Notes: a model not told the origin generated them from the letters alone. Shown: positions 33,398-42,767, counted from the first letter of the stretch. The stretch: 64,000 bases of DNA from CAYJDR01 sp964368965 (GCA_964368965.1 CAYJDR010000006.1:18799-82798), one strand, 5' to 3'. A program made the numbers and translations.

Positions 33398-34818
33398 ATG
33401 AAAACATTAATCAAAAACGTAAACATAGTGAACGCTGACAACGTCACTAATGGCAATATATTGATAGAAAACGACACTATAGTTGATATCATTCAAGATA
33501 ACGTCGAAGCTGATAACATCATTGACGGCAATGGTAACTATGCATTCCCTGGCTTTATCGACATGCACGTACACATGCGTGAGCCTGGCCTTGAATATAA
33601 GGAAGACTTAACATCAGCTGCAAAAGTCGCAGTTGCTGGTGGCGTTACTACTGCTTGTTGCATGGCAAACACAAAACCATGCATAGATAATTCTGCTGTT
33701 GCTAGCTACATCGTTAATAGAGCAAAAATTGACGGCCTTATTGACGTATTACCTTATGGAAGCGTTACAAAAGGCATGAAAGGTGAAGAACTTACAGAAA
33801 TGGGTGACCTACTTGATGCTGGCGTTGGTGGCTTTTCTGACGATGGCTACACTATCATGAATGCTGAAGTTATGCGCCGTGGGTTAGAATATTGCAGACA
33901 TTTCGACTCGTTCATAGCAAGCCACGCTATTGATGTACATTTGCAAGCTGATGGTGTAATACACGAAGGTGTTACATCTGCATTATGTGGCTTAAAGGGT
34001 ATCCCTTCTTCTGCTGAATCTACAATAGTTGCAAGAGATATCCTACTTGCAAAGCTNNNNNNNNNNNNNNNNNNNNNNNNNNNNNNNNNNNNNNNNNNNN
34101 NNNNNNNNNNNNNNNNNNNNNNNNNNNNNNNNNNNNNNNNNNNNNNNNNNNNNNNNTCCCTTCTTCTGCTGAATCTACAATAGTTGCAAGAGATATCCTA
34201 CTTGCAAAGCTCACAAAATCACGTGTGCATATCTGCCATATCTCATCAAAGGAAGCTGTGGATCTAGTTCGTTGGGGTAAATCTGAAGGTGTAAATGTTA
34301 CGGCAGAAGTTACACCACACCACTTCACATTGACTGACGCTAGCTGTGCAACTTATGACACTAACTTTAAAATGAGCCCACCTCTTCGCTCTGATGAAGA
34401 TGTTGAAGCAATCAGACAAGCATTAAAAGATGGCACTATTGACTGCATAGCAACCGACCACGCACCACACCAAGCAGATGAAAAATTTGTTGAGTTTGGG
34501 CTTGCACCAGTTGGTATAATCGGCATGCAAACAGCTATTTCTTTCGCACTAGATTTAGTTGAAAAAGGCGCTTTAACAATGCAAGATATTGCGAGAACAT
34601 TCTCATACAACCCTGCTAAAATATTGAAACGCAACACTATTGGAAGTATCGCAAAAAATATGAAAGCAGATATCACGATAATAGACACTAATAGAAAGTA
34701 TGTATTTGATGCGAGCGTGAACAAGTCAAAATCAATGAACACACCGTATTATAACAAAGAGCTTAAAGGTCAAGCGATTTACACACTTAAGAATGGTAAG
34801 CTAGTTTATAGCCTATAA
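33398..34818 (+). CDS. pyrC: Dihydroorotase, apparently split by an assembly artefact
   Basis: Zinc amidohydrolase that closes carbamoyl aspartate to dihydroorotate. N-terminal part: metal-binding DMHVHMREPGLEYKEDL (about residues 58-74) and GGVTTACCMANTKP; C-terminal part: HICHISSKEAVDLV, VTAEVTPHHFTL, and CIATDHAPHQADEK with the catalytic Asp. Bases 34057-34156 are N, but the 55 bases before the gap (34002-34056) are repeated exactly after it (34157-34211). Merging the two copies keeps the frame and gives an uninterrupted 421-aa protein, normal for this class. So the gene is probably intact. Last gene of pyrRBC. Confidence 0.95.
34057..34156. other. Assembly gap (100 N) with 55-bp duplicated flanks
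   Basis: The sequence at 34002-34056 recurs exactly at 34157-34211. This is the signature of two contigs with an unmerged 55-base overlap, so probably no sequence is missing. Confidence 0.95.
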
Positions 34819-34822
34819 TAAG

Positions 34823-34858
34823 AAAGCCACAGAGTAAAATCTGTGGCTTTTATTTTTT
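34823..34858. terminator. Terminator after pyrC (bidirectional)
   Basis: Perfect 11-bp stem AAAGCCACAGA / TCTGTGGCTTT with a 6-base loop, followed by TATTTTTT. It lies between the convergent pyrC and lipoprotein genes. Confidence 0.85.
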
Positions 34859-34866
34859 GTAGTAAA

Positions 34867-35427
34867 TTACTTTTGAGTTGCGTTATCAGCTGCTGCACTG
34901 TTTGCAAGTTCTTGTTCCATTTTAACTAATGGGTCAACATAGCCAGCTGGTGGAGTAGCTCCGCAGAACATAACATCTATATAAGTGTTCACACCTGCTT
35001 CGTCGATCATGCCAACACTTTGCATGATTGAAACTTGGAACACTTTAGATAAATCAGCACCTAACTTATCCAGTACTTCGCCAAGCTTTGCTTCGTCTTC
35101 AAAACGTGTTTCAAGAGCATCACCAAAAGAATCCATCTCTAGTTCAAACTCTTTCATTGCTGGTGTCATGTTGTCAGTTGTGTTTGCCTCTGGATTAGTT
35201 GCAAAATCAGAACCAACAGCATTAATCATGCTTAATAATTTTTTAGAATCGTCACAAGATATAACGTACTCACCCTTATCAACTAAAGCTAAAGTTGTAG
35301 CACCAAAGTCGATATCTGCAACTTGTACAGAAGCAACAGGGACAACTGGCACACCTGCTTTTTCTTCTTTCTTACAGCCTACAATAGCGAATGTAAGAAC
35401 CAATACTAAAACGACTAACTTTTTCAT
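34867..35427 (-). CDS. Lipoprotein of unknown function
   Basis: 186-aa protein with a lipoprotein signal peptide: MKKLVVLVLVLTFAIVGC, lipobox AIVGC with Cys18, followed by KKEEK. The mature part is acidic and mostly helical (PAMKEFELEMDSFGDALETRFEDEAKLGEVLDKL), with Cys59 and Cys154 possibly forming a disulfide, and an Ala-rich C-terminal tail. I do not recognise a family. It is followed downstream by the pyrC terminator and preceded on the same strand by two further exported proteins, from which it is separated by a 71-base spacer. Confidence 0.75.
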   Translation of the reverse strand: MKKLVVLVLVLTFAIVGCKKEEKAGVPVVPVASVQVADIDFGATTLALVDKGEYVISCDDSKKLLSMINAVGSDFATNPEANTTDNMTPAMKEFELEMDSFGDALETRFEDEAKLGEVLDKLGADLSKVFQVSIMQSVGMIDEAGVNTYIDVMFCGATPPAGYVDPLVKMEQELANSAAADNATQK

Positions 35428-35498
35428 AAAAACCCCATCCTTTTTTAATTCAACAAATGTATTATTATACGAGTATCAATTTTTCTGCAAGAGTTATT

Positions 35499-36353
35499 TT
35501 ATCTATATCGATTTAAAACATAAGTTAATCGCTCTATTTCCTCTGTTCTATCTATTGATTTATAAATCACATTAACAGAATATGTAGCACCAATTGCCGC
35601 AATATATGGCAAAACCAACGTACCTAATGATGAACTACTAACAGCAAACCCTGTGCCTAAAAGCAAATTTACACCACTTGCCACACTTGAGCCTACAACA
35701 CTTTTAGTAATCATGCGCCTTGCTTCGACATTACTCACACTACCTACCGAATATGAAGCCACAGCAAATAACGACCCAGCAGCAATGCCACCCAATGCTT
35801 CACCCAACACACCAGATACAATAGAGCCTGTGCCAACCAACACATTTGCAGCCCCAATACCTGCATTCATGCCAATATATGATGAGCCTGTCATTAACGC
35901 TGCTGCCCTTATTGGTGATGCTATATCAACAAACCCTGTATCTGTAAAGTATTCATAACCACTAGATACACCAAAAGCTAACCCACTCAAAACAGAGCCA
36001 GAAAATGCAGTACTGCCTGATATTGTATAATAGTTTGAAATTGCCTCACGATATATGTTGATGTTATTATAATCGCTTCTTATAGTAGCGTCGTTGAAGT
36101 CCCTAAACGAATACGCACGTGATTGAGCATTCACAAAGTATTGGCTAGTGTAGCTTAATATTGATGTGCTCCCTGTAGATGCTTTTATCTGATAGTTATT
36201 TACAACAATTGGAGCTGGTGTAAATGTTTCGCTACTTTTAACATCTTCTGCAATAACCACATAACTAGGGCTAACACCAGGTATAAAAAAACTATCAGAT
36301 GCTAAACTATATGTATTCAGTAAAAGTATTGACAATACAAATAATATTCTCAT
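35499..36353 (-). CDS. Exported Gly/Ser/Ala-rich protein of unknown function
   Basis: 284-aa protein with an N-terminal signal peptide (RILFVLSILLLNTYSLAS). After a polar stretch of about 90 residues, most of the rest is small-residue-rich and hydrophobic (for example SGSVLSGLAFGVSSGY, GMNAGIGAANVLVGTGSIVSGVLGEALGGIAAGSLFAVAS), suggesting several glycine-zipper-like membrane segments, with a short charged C terminus. No family recognised. The start overlaps the stop of the upstream gene by one base, so the two proteins are co-translated and probably work together. A pore- or channel-like role is only a guess. Confidence 0.65.
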   Translation of the reverse strand: MRILFVLSILLLNTYSLASDSFFIPGVSPSYVVIAEDVKSSETFTPAPIVVNNYQIKASTGSTSILSYTSQYFVNAQSRAYSFRDFNDATIRSDYNNINIYREAISNYYTISGSTAFSGSVLSGLAFGVSSGYEYFTDTGFVDIASPIRAAALMTGSSYIGMNAGIGAANVLVGTGSIVSGVLGEALGGIAAGSLFAVASYSVGSVSNVEARRMITKSVVGSSVASGVNLLLGTGFAVSSSSLGTLVLPYIAAIGATYSVNVIYKSIDRTEEIERLTYVLNRYR

Positions 36354-37768
36354 TAGAATTCGTCGATATCCCTCTTTTTACACTCTGTAAATTGTGCCGA
36401 TATTTCAAACTTCATATCCCTATCAAGTTCATTATAATAAAGGTCAAAAACATCGCTATATAGCCTAGATGCGTCTATCCCTAGGTATGTTAGGTCTATC
36501 GGGCATAGGTAGTCGACTAACCCGTCATATATTTTACCTTTCACATCTTCCCCACTACCTAGCAAGCCTGGTTCGCCCTGGTATATTTCATGGAAACGCT
36601 TTACAGATTTGATTGCCCAATCTTCATAATATTTTTGCCTAACGGTTTGCCAGTATTCGATATCTGCGACTATTATTTTCAAAAGTTTCCTAATCTCTTT
36701 CACATACTCTGTATCAGTCACTTTCGCTGAGTCAACTATAATATCTTCATGCATATCAGATAATTGTGAAATTGCTTGAGTTGCCTTGATGTTTGGCGTG
36801 GTTATTCTAGTTTTCAAGCTTGCATATTTAGTTTGCATTTTATTAAACTCTTTTGCCGACACAGACTTTGCAACTTGGCTAAATACTTCTGAAAACTTTT
36901 CAGTATAATGCTTAATTTCAACCTTTTGGATATCTGTTGCTTGCTCAGATAACTGTAGTAGGCGTTGCCCTATTATCGATGCTTCAGTCATTGTTTGTGA
37001 GGCAAATGGTGCTTCTGGTATGGTTATAACTAAATCAATAAGTTCGTTACCTTTTGTTAGGTATTGTTCAACCTCGATAGCAACTAACACCGCATTTAAG
37101 CGGTCATAAGTTGCAGATATGAGTTGCTCTTTGTTTTCAACATTTAAGTTGATTACATTGGCTAAATATGTCTCTAGTGATTGGCGATAGCTGTTTAACT
37201 CGATAATATCTTCTGGTATTTGTTGGCTTAATAAACCTGAGATTGTGTGCACAGTATCATTTTCATTAGCTTTGATTGAGTTATAAGATTGAGTTGTTAT
37301 GATATTTTGGGCGGATGTCAACTTGCTATCAACGTCATTAATGAGCTTAGCGACAACGTTTGGGTGATATATTGCAACAGATATACCTTGCATGTTTAAG
37401 TACGCAAGCATATTTTGTAATGCCGATATCGCAGCTGTATGCTTGCCTGATGACATCATTGTATCTGCCCATGCCATAAGTGCGTTTGTATAACTCTCAA
37501 TATACTGAGCATTTGTATAATCTGAACTAACAGCAATAGCATAATAGAAACTTGCAGATTTGATATCGCCTTGGCTAACGAGCTTTTCTGCTGTAACGAA
37601 TGCTTTATGCCCATTCACACGCTTTTCCTCTGCAGCCGCTCTCTCGCTCTCTATATATTTTGTGATAATTTCTAAGCTTGGATTTATGTCCGAATTAGTT
37701 GTTAAGTTATCGTTTGCATAGCTAAGTGTGCTTATGGATATAATTAGCAACGTTTTTATTAATTTCAT
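36353..37768 (-). CDS. Exported helical-repeat protein of unknown function
   Basis: 471-aa protein with signal peptide (KLIKTLLIISISTLSYAN). The mature protein is strongly helical; residues about 50-130 (GHKAFVTAEKLVSQGDIKSASFYYAIAVSSDYTNAQYIESYTNALMAWAD) look like TPR units, followed by long coiled-coil-like helices. Only two cysteines occur near the C terminus (CPIDLTYLG, CKKRDIDEF), which may pair. I do not recognise a family. It is translationally coupled (TAATG) to the Gly-rich exported protein and lies upstream of it; a TolC-family gene is the next gene upstream on the same strand but has its own terminator. Confidence 0.65.
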   Translation of the reverse strand: MKLIKTLLIISISTLSYANDNLTTNSDINPSLEIITKYIESERAAAEEKRVNGHKAFVTAEKLVSQGDIKSASFYYAIAVSSDYTNAQYIESYTNALMAWADTMMSSGKHTAAISALQNMLAYLNMQGISVAIYHPNVVAKLINDVDSKLTSAQNIITTQSYNSIKANENDTVHTISGLLSQQIPEDIIELNSYRQSLETYLANVINLNVENKEQLISATYDRLNAVLVAIEVEQYLTKGNELIDLVITIPEAPFASQTMTEASIIGQRLLQLSEQATDIQKVEIKHYTEKFSEVFSQVAKSVSAKEFNKMQTKYASLKTRITTPNIKATQAISQLSDMHEDIIVDSAKVTDTEYVKEIRKLLKIIVADIEYWQTVRQKYYEDWAIKSVKRFHEIYQGEPGLLGSGEDVKGKIYDGLVDYLCPIDLTYLGIDASRLYSDVFDLYYNELDRDMKFEISAQFTECKKRDIDEF

Positions 37769-37844
37769 CTTTCACCAATGTGTAGTTTATAATTGACACT
37801 ATCAGTTTACAGCACTTGCAAATATAATTCAACGATTTTAGGCA

Positions 37845-37879
37845 CAAAAAAACCTGCTAACGCTTTTGACATTAGCAGG
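37845..37879 (-). terminator. Rho-independent terminator of the TolC-family gene
   Basis: CCTGCTAA / TTAGCAGG stem with an 11-base loop, followed on the minus strand by seven or more T, 29 bases after the stop. Confidence 0.85.
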
Positions 37880-37907
37880 CTATATAACTCACAACAATAG
37901 TCGTGTA

Positions 37908-39206
37908 TTATTTTTGTTCTTTTTCAATGTCTTCAACAGGCATCTCAATTAAACGCTCGATTTGGAATACCGATGCGATAACACTATATTTTGCATTAGA
38001 CTCAGCAATCTTTGCTTGGTTCAATAAAATTGTAGCATCAAGCAGGTCTGTCATTGTAGCCATTGATTGTTGATACATGCTGTTAGTAACGCGGTAGTTT
38101 TCCTCAGCAGAGCGGATAGCGATCTCACTTTGAGCAAGCTGTGCTTGAGAAGTTGTGTAAGACTGCAATGCTGTTCTTAAACCAAGCTCTAACGATTGTT
38201 TCGCACCAGCTATAGTGTATGCAAGTGCTTGAGTTGTGTGTGATTTGCTCATTTCATTATAAATAGATGCAGCAGCAGATACAATTTCCCACGAAGCGGT
38301 GATACCATATGTCATACCAGTTTCATAACCTTGCGAATTGCCACCAGTAAATGGAGAAAATGAGTCACCATACATGTTATAGCCCGCAACTACGTTAATT
38401 CTTGGATAAACTGGGCTTAATGCAAGTGTTTCATTAGCTTCAGACATCTCATAGTTTTTATCTAATGTTTTTAAATCACTTCTGTTTGCAAGCATAAGTT
38501 CTTCGAGTGTTTCATATTTAACATCATTTAGCAAAATGAGCTCTGGCTCAATAAAAGTTGTATCATCAGTTAATTGCGTATTCATTACATTTTCTAACTG
38601 CCTTAATGCTATCTTAACGCCACTTTCAGTTGCGATGCGTTGCAGTTCAGCAGAAGCAACGTAAGTTTCAACTTCTAGTAAATCATTTTTGGCGATCAAG
38701 CCATTATCTGCAGATAGTTTTGCATCACGCAATTGCAAGTTTAGCAACTCTAAGTTCTGCATAGCTAAGTCATACTCTTGCTTTGCTTTCAACACATTGA
38801 TAAAAGCATTTTGTGTGTTAAGCATAGTGTCATAACCTTTAGTATCAAGTGTTAAGTTTGCTACGTCAGTATTTAAGTAAGCAATATCCATATTTGCCAC
38901 ATCTTGAAAACCTTTGAAAATGTTAAGGCTAGCACTAGCGCCTAGTGTACCAGATTCGCTTTCAACACTGCCACCTGAATTCAACCTTTCATTTGTTGAG
39001 TGTGTATAGTTATATGATGCTTGGATAGTCGGAAAGAAAATCAAATATGCAGAACGGCTAACTAAATTAGCAGCCTTGACGTTTTCTTGTTGAGATTTAA
39101 TACTATAGTCTTTTTCTAATGCAGACATAACTGCTTCATCAATCGTTAAAGCATATGCGTTCATAGCTAACAATGATGAAATAACACCTAAAAGTAATCG
39201 TTTCAT
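37908..39206 (-). CDS. TolC family outer-membrane protein
   Basis: 432-aa outer-membrane efflux duct of the TolC type. Signal peptide MKRLLLGVISSLLAMNAYA, then LTIDEAVMSALEKDYSIK as at the start of most TolC homologues, two repeats of helix pairs with beta strands (SASLNIFKGFQD, ASWEIVSAAASIYNEMSKS) and the late ATMTDLLDATILLNQAKIAESNAKY segment. The start is the ATG with GGAG 8 bases upstream; an earlier ATG at 39221 lies upstream of that ribosome site. It is monocistronic with its own promoter and terminator, with no adjacent pump genes, so its transporter partners are unknown. Confidence 0.9.
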   Translation of the reverse strand: MKRLLLGVISSLLAMNAYALTIDEAVMSALEKDYSIKSQQENVKAANLVSRSAYLIFFPTIQASYNYTHSTNERLNSGGSVESESGTLGASASLNIFKGFQDVANMDIAYLNTDVANLTLDTKGYDTMLNTQNAFINVLKAKQEYDLAMQNLELLNLQLRDAKLSADNGLIAKNDLLEVETYVASAELQRIATESGVKIALRQLENVMNTQLTDDTTFIEPELILLNDVKYETLEELMLANRSDLKTLDKNYEMSEANETLALSPVYPRINVVAGYNMYGDSFSPFTGGNSQGYETGMTYGITASWEIVSAAASIYNEMSKSHTTQALAYTIAGAKQSLELGLRTALQSYTTSQAQLAQSEIAIRSAEENYRVTNSMYQQSMATMTDLLDATILLNQAKIAESNAKYSVIASVFQIERLIEMPVEDIEKEQK

Positions 39207-39240
39207 TAATTTCTCCGTCATGATTTATACAAGTCTTTAT

Positions 39241-39269
39241 ACCATAGTAATATTGTGTGCACTTGTCAA
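39241..39269 (-). promoter_or_regulatory. Promoter of the TolC-family gene
   Basis: On the minus strand TTGACA (39264-39269), 17-base spacer, TATGGT (39241-39246). Confidence 0.55.
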
Positions 39270-39370
39270 TGACTTAGTATGCTCAATAAATAAAATAGTT
39301 ACAAGTTTTTTATTTTTTTCTTATCTTACTGTAAAAAATATGATATATAATAATAAACGGAGGAAAGACT

Positions 39371-39823
39371 ATGAAAACATTTGATATTGATATGGCATCA
39401 TCAGTTGCACTAGATAAATTTTTAAACGAAGGCTGGAACTGTGCTGAATCTACACTATACAGCATTTTAGCACAAACTGAGCTTTCTAGTGAAGAAATTG
39501 AACGCTACATTTCTACAGTTTCAGGCTTCAATGGTGGTATCGGTGGCAGCAAAGATTTATGTGGCGCTATATCTGGAGCTGTTGCTGCTGTTGGCGCAAC
39601 TGTTGGTAGGTTTGGCGTATACAAACATAACAATAACCCAGAATGTAGCGCTATAGCTAAAAGAATATTTACAGAGTTTGTTGAGAATTATGAAACAGCT
39701 GACTGTGGCGCTCTCACGTGTGAGTTTGACACAACGCAAGCAAAAGAGCGTAGAATACATTGTAGCTCTATCGTACAGTTTGCATCGGAAACTGCTGTTA
39801 AGGCACTAAACGATATAAAATAA
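39371..39823 (+). CDS. C_GCAxxG_C_C family protein
   Basis: 150-aa protein of the C_GCAxxG_C_C group, small redox-type proteins of anaerobes named after conserved cysteines: Cys24 (GWNCAES), the GGIGGSKDLCGAISGAVAAVG block (about residues 55-75), Cys100 region (NPECSAIA), and DCGALTCEF plus a late Cys. The group includes split-Soret cytochrome-like proteins, but no CxxCH is present here. Function is unknown; a metal or thiol redox role is inferred. GGAGGAA precedes the ATG and the stop overlaps the nuclease gene start by one base. Confidence 0.85.
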   Translation: MKTFDIDMASSVALDKFLNEGWNCAESTLYSILAQTELSSEEIERYISTVSGFNGGIGGSKDLCGAISGAVAAVGATVGRFGVYKHNNNPECSAIAKRIFTEFVENYETADCGALTCEFDTTQAKERRIHCSSIVQFASETAVKALNDIK

Positions 39824-40431
39824 TGCGCATCACAATACTATCATTACTATTACTTTTTGTTTCATCAATAGTTTATGCTGGTGGAGATATCGCAGTTAAA
39901 CGTGTTAAAGAAGTATCTGATGGCGACTCCATAACGATACTCACAAACAATAATCGCACAAAAAAGTTGCGTTTATATGGCATTGACACGCCTGAGAAAG
40001 ACCAACCATATGGTAACGCCTCTAAAAAACATTTAGAGAAGCTTTTATCTAGTGGAAAAGTTTCATACTCTGTTCATGAAGTTGATACATACGGCAGAAC
40101 GGTTGCAGATGTTTATGTAAACGACGAGCATATAAACTTGAAGATGATAAAAGATGGCTATGCGTGGCATTATGAGTATTATAAACGCTCAAGTGAGTTT
40201 AAGAACGCTCAAAAGAATGCAAAAGCTAACAAACTAGGCTTATGGAAAGATAAAAACCCTACTCCGCCTTGGGAACACCGCAAGTCTGAACGAGCAATGC
40301 AAGGAAGAAATGACCCACTAATTGAAAGCCCCATTGACAACTTTTATATGTGTGTAAACCTAAGAACATGGAAGTTTATGACAACTGCAAAAGAATGTCC
40401 TAAAAGCTATATTGTTATTATCGGAAAATAA
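39823..40431 (+). CDS. Exported thermonuclease-family nuclease
   Basis: 202-aa staphylococcal-nuclease-like protein with a signal peptide (ITILSLLLLFVSSIVYA). SNase motifs: DGDSITIL (Ca-binding Asp33 and Asp35), RLYGIDTPEKDQPYG with the catalytic Arg50 and Glu58, and the second catalytic Arg in TYGRTVADVYV (about residue 88), then WHYEYYK and LGLWKDKNPTPPWEHRK. A C-terminal extension of about 35 residues with two Cys follows. It likely cleaves nucleic acids in the periplasm or outside. Overlaps the upstream C_GCAxxG_C_C gene by one base, an unexplained pairing. Confidence 0.88.
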   Translation: MRITILSLLLLFVSSIVYAGGDIAVKRVKEVSDGDSITILTNNNRTKKLRLYGIDTPEKDQPYGNASKKHLEKLLSSGKVSYSVHEVDTYGRTVADVYVNDEHINLKMIKDGYAWHYEYYKRSSEFKNAQKNAKANKLGLWKDKNPTPPWEHRKSERAMQGRNDPLIESPIDNFYMCVNLRTWKFMTTAKECPKSYIVIIGK

Positions 40432-40440
40432 TCAAAATAA

Positions 40441-40468
40441 AACCCCTGCTAATTTCTTAACAGGGGTT
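40441..40468. terminator. Bidirectional terminator
   Basis: AACCCCTG / CAGGGGTT stem with a 12-base loop between the convergent nuclease and iorB genes; A-rich on the left, T-rich on the right. Confidence 0.75.
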
Positions 40469-40473
40469 GTTCT

Positions 40474-41037
40474 TTATATTGTTGAATTAAAAGCTTTGAT
40501 GTTCACATCAATAGTTTTTTGAGGAACGTTTTCTTTAATAACTTTTTCCCAAACTGACTTATCAATGTCAAGCAACTTTGCAAGCTCACCAAGTAGTGGC
40601 ATACTTGCCGCTTTGATGTTACCTGCTTTTTCAGCCAACTCGTCTGAGTTTAGCTCGATTACCGTTTTAAATTCTTGCCTTTTAGCATCTACAACGCTTT
40701 GTGGGTACACATCTGCGCCGTTTGCAACTGACGGTGGCAATATTTTTCTTGTGTTTAATATCATTGTAGTGTCTTCGTGTTTAAACTCCATGTAGCGTAA
40801 AAACTCCATTTGTTCAAACGACATAATGATATCTGCTTCACCTTCAGAAATAACTGGTGATGCAACACTTTCGCCATAACGAATGTGAGAAACAACACTA
40901 CCGCCACGTTGTGCCATGCCATGTATTTCACTCTTTTTAACGTCATAGCCAGCTTCCATAAGCACTTCACATGCGATGTTACTAGCAAGGATAATACCTT
41001 GACCACCGACACCAACCATTAGTATATTCTTAGCCAT
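40474..41037 (-). CDS. iorB: Indolepyruvate:ferredoxin oxidoreductase beta subunit
   Basis: 187-aa gamma-type subunit of 2-oxoacid:ferredoxin oxidoreductases. Signature VGVGGQGIILASNIACEVLMEAGYDVKKSEIHGMAQRGGSVVSHIR is complete (residues 8-53, the GGQG and GMAQRGG motifs). With IorA it oxidises aryl pyruvates from aromatic amino acids to aryl-acetyl-CoA, reducing ferredoxin; the enzyme is oxygen-sensitive and typical of anaerobes. The start lies 8 bases inside the end of iorA, so translation is coupled. A shared terminator with the nuclease follows. Confidence 0.94.
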   Translation of the reverse strand: MAKNILMVGVGGQGIILASNIACEVLMEAGYDVKKSEIHGMAQRGGSVVSHIRYGESVASPVISEGEADIIMSFEQMEFLRYMEFKHEDTTMILNTRKILPPSVANGADVYPQSVVDAKRQEFKTVIELNSDELAEKAGNIKAASMPLLGELAKLLDIDKSVWEKVIKENVPQKTIDVNIKAFNSTI

Positions 41038-42763
41038 TGTTATCCCCCTTTAGTATCGCACCAAATCTACAAACGTTTATACATAAGTCACAACCAGTAC
41101 ACATAGACTTATCAACTGATGCTTTACGTTTTACAGGGTCCCAAAGGATTGCTGGACAGCCTATTTTTGTACAAATAGTACAACCTGAACAAGTATTTTC
41201 TTCAATAGTTACAGATGGTTTTATAACAGACCTATCTGCAAATATACATGGTTTATCAGTAATGATAACGCTCACTTCATCACGTTCTGTTTCTTCTTTT
41301 AGTACGTCCATACATTCTTTAACATTGAACGGATTAACAACCCTGACATGCTTAACACCAACAGCTTTACATAACTCAACAAAGTTGATTGAGTTTGCTG
41401 GTTCGCCTTTGATAGTAAACCCGCTTGCTGCGTTTGGTTGGTGGCCTGTCATGCCTGTAATTCTGTTATCTAATATAACTATTGTAGATGTACCTTTGTT
41501 ATATACAGCGTTGATCAAGCCAGATAACCCTGTGTGTATAAATGTAGAGTCACCCAATACGGCGATAGACTTTTTCGACACACCCTCTTTTGCCCTATCT
41601 GCACCGTGTGCCATAGATACGCTTGCACCCATGCATACAGTTGTGTTGATAGCTGATAAAGGTGGTAACAAGCCAAGTGTATAGCACCCAATATCACCGA
41701 ATGAGAACAACTTAAGCCTAGATATTGCATAAAATATCCCTCTATGAGAACAACCAGGGCATAAGTTAGGTGGCCTGAAAGGTAGCACTTCTTTTGTAGG
41801 CTCTGAGTGTTTTACAGGTTTGCCAAAAATCTCTCTAACAGCGTCTGATGATAGCTCTCCAATAACGCTTCTAGTTGATTTCTCAACAGCGATACCTGCT
41901 GCTAAGATTTCTGTTTCTAAAAATCTATCAAGTTCTTCGATTACATACATTTTCTTAACTGATTTACTAAACTCTTCGATTTTCTCAATCGGAAGTGGAT
42001 AAACCATACCAAGTTTCAATATGTTAGCCTCAGGCATAACTTCTTTAACGTATTGATATGCGATACCTGAACAAACTATACCGATATCACTATCAGTAGA
42101 AAATAGTGTTGCACATTCGTTAGATAGTTTTTGAAGCTTTTGAAGCCTTTCTTCAACGATAACCCTACGTACTCTAGCGTTATTTGGCGTCATAACCCAT
42201 TTAGGTATGCTCTTATCAAACTCCATATCTACGACATCAATAGGTTCACTAGTTTCAACGATAGACATGCTATGTGATACCCTTGTAACCGAACGCACTA
42301 ACACGGGTGTGCAATATTCTTCTGATATTTCAAATGCTTTTTTAGTGTATATTAAAGCTTCGTTGCTATCTGCTGGTTCGATCATTGGCACTTTAGCAAA
42401 ACGAGCATAGTTTCTGCTATCTTGTTCATTCTGAGATGAATACATATTTGGATCATCTGCAACAACAATAACAACACCTGCGTTTACGCCAGTATAGCTA
42501 CCTGTCATCAGCGGCTCAGACGCAAGGTTTAACCCTACATGCTTCATGCATGTCATCGCCCTACGACCAGCGATAGACGCCCCAATTACAGCTTCTGTAG
42601 CTGTTTTCTCGTTCGTACTCCACTCTGAAACAATCCTGTCATACTGAACGATATGTTCTGTAATCTCTGTACTAGGTGTACCAGGATAAGAACTAACAAA
42701 CCCAACACCTGCTTCAAAAGCTGCCCTAGCAAATGCCTCATTTCCACTCAAAATCTTTTTCAT
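41030..42763 (-). CDS. iorA: Indolepyruvate:ferredoxin oxidoreductase alpha subunit
   Basis: 577-aa thiamine-diphosphate and iron-sulfur enzyme. N-terminal pyrimidine domain (GNEAFARAAFEAGVGFVSSYPGTPSTEI), MTCMKHVGLNLASEP, TPP-binding domain with LCPGCSHRGIF and GDSTFIHTGLSGLINAVYNKG, and a C-terminal ferredoxin domain with CSGCTICTKIGCPAI and CTGCDLCINVCRFGAI. The first iron-sulfur motif carries the irregular CxxCxxxxxC spacing typical of IorA. Pairs with iorB. GGGGAAA lies upstream of the ATG, a few bases after the stop of the membrane-protein gene. Confidence 0.95.
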   Translation of the reverse strand: MKKILSGNEAFARAAFEAGVGFVSSYPGTPSTEITEHIVQYDRIVSEWSTNEKTATEAVIGASIAGRRAMTCMKHVGLNLASEPLMTGSYTGVNAGVVIVVADDPNMYSSQNEQDSRNYARFAKVPMIEPADSNEALIYTKKAFEISEEYCTPVLVRSVTRVSHSMSIVETSEPIDVVDMEFDKSIPKWVMTPNNARVRRVIVEERLQKLQKLSNECATLFSTDSDIGIVCSGIAYQYVKEVMPEANILKLGMVYPLPIEKIEEFSKSVKKMYVIEELDRFLETEILAAGIAVEKSTRSVIGELSSDAVREIFGKPVKHSEPTKEVLPFRPPNLCPGCSHRGIFYAISRLKLFSFGDIGCYTLGLLPPLSAINTTVCMGASVSMAHGADRAKEGVSKKSIAVLGDSTFIHTGLSGLINAVYNKGTSTIVILDNRITGMTGHQPNAASGFTIKGEPANSINFVELCKAVGVKHVRVVNPFNVKECMDVLKEETERDEVSVIITDKPCIFADRSVIKPSVTIEENTCSGCTICTKIGCPAILWDPVKRKASVDKSMCTGCDLCINVCRFGAILKGDNNG

Positions 42764-42767
42764 AACT

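Noticed and set aside
34157..34211. Apparent direct repeat inside pyrC
   Set aside because: It is an unmerged contig overlap around a run of N and not a genomic duplication.
39823..40431. Secreted nuclease as part of a defence or toxin system
   Set aside because: It has a signal peptide and SNase motifs only, with no immunity gene or toxin-delivery domain nearby.
41037..41684. 215-codon frame on the plus strand opposite iorA
   Set aside because: Antisense to a well-recognised enzyme; composition is that of a shadow.
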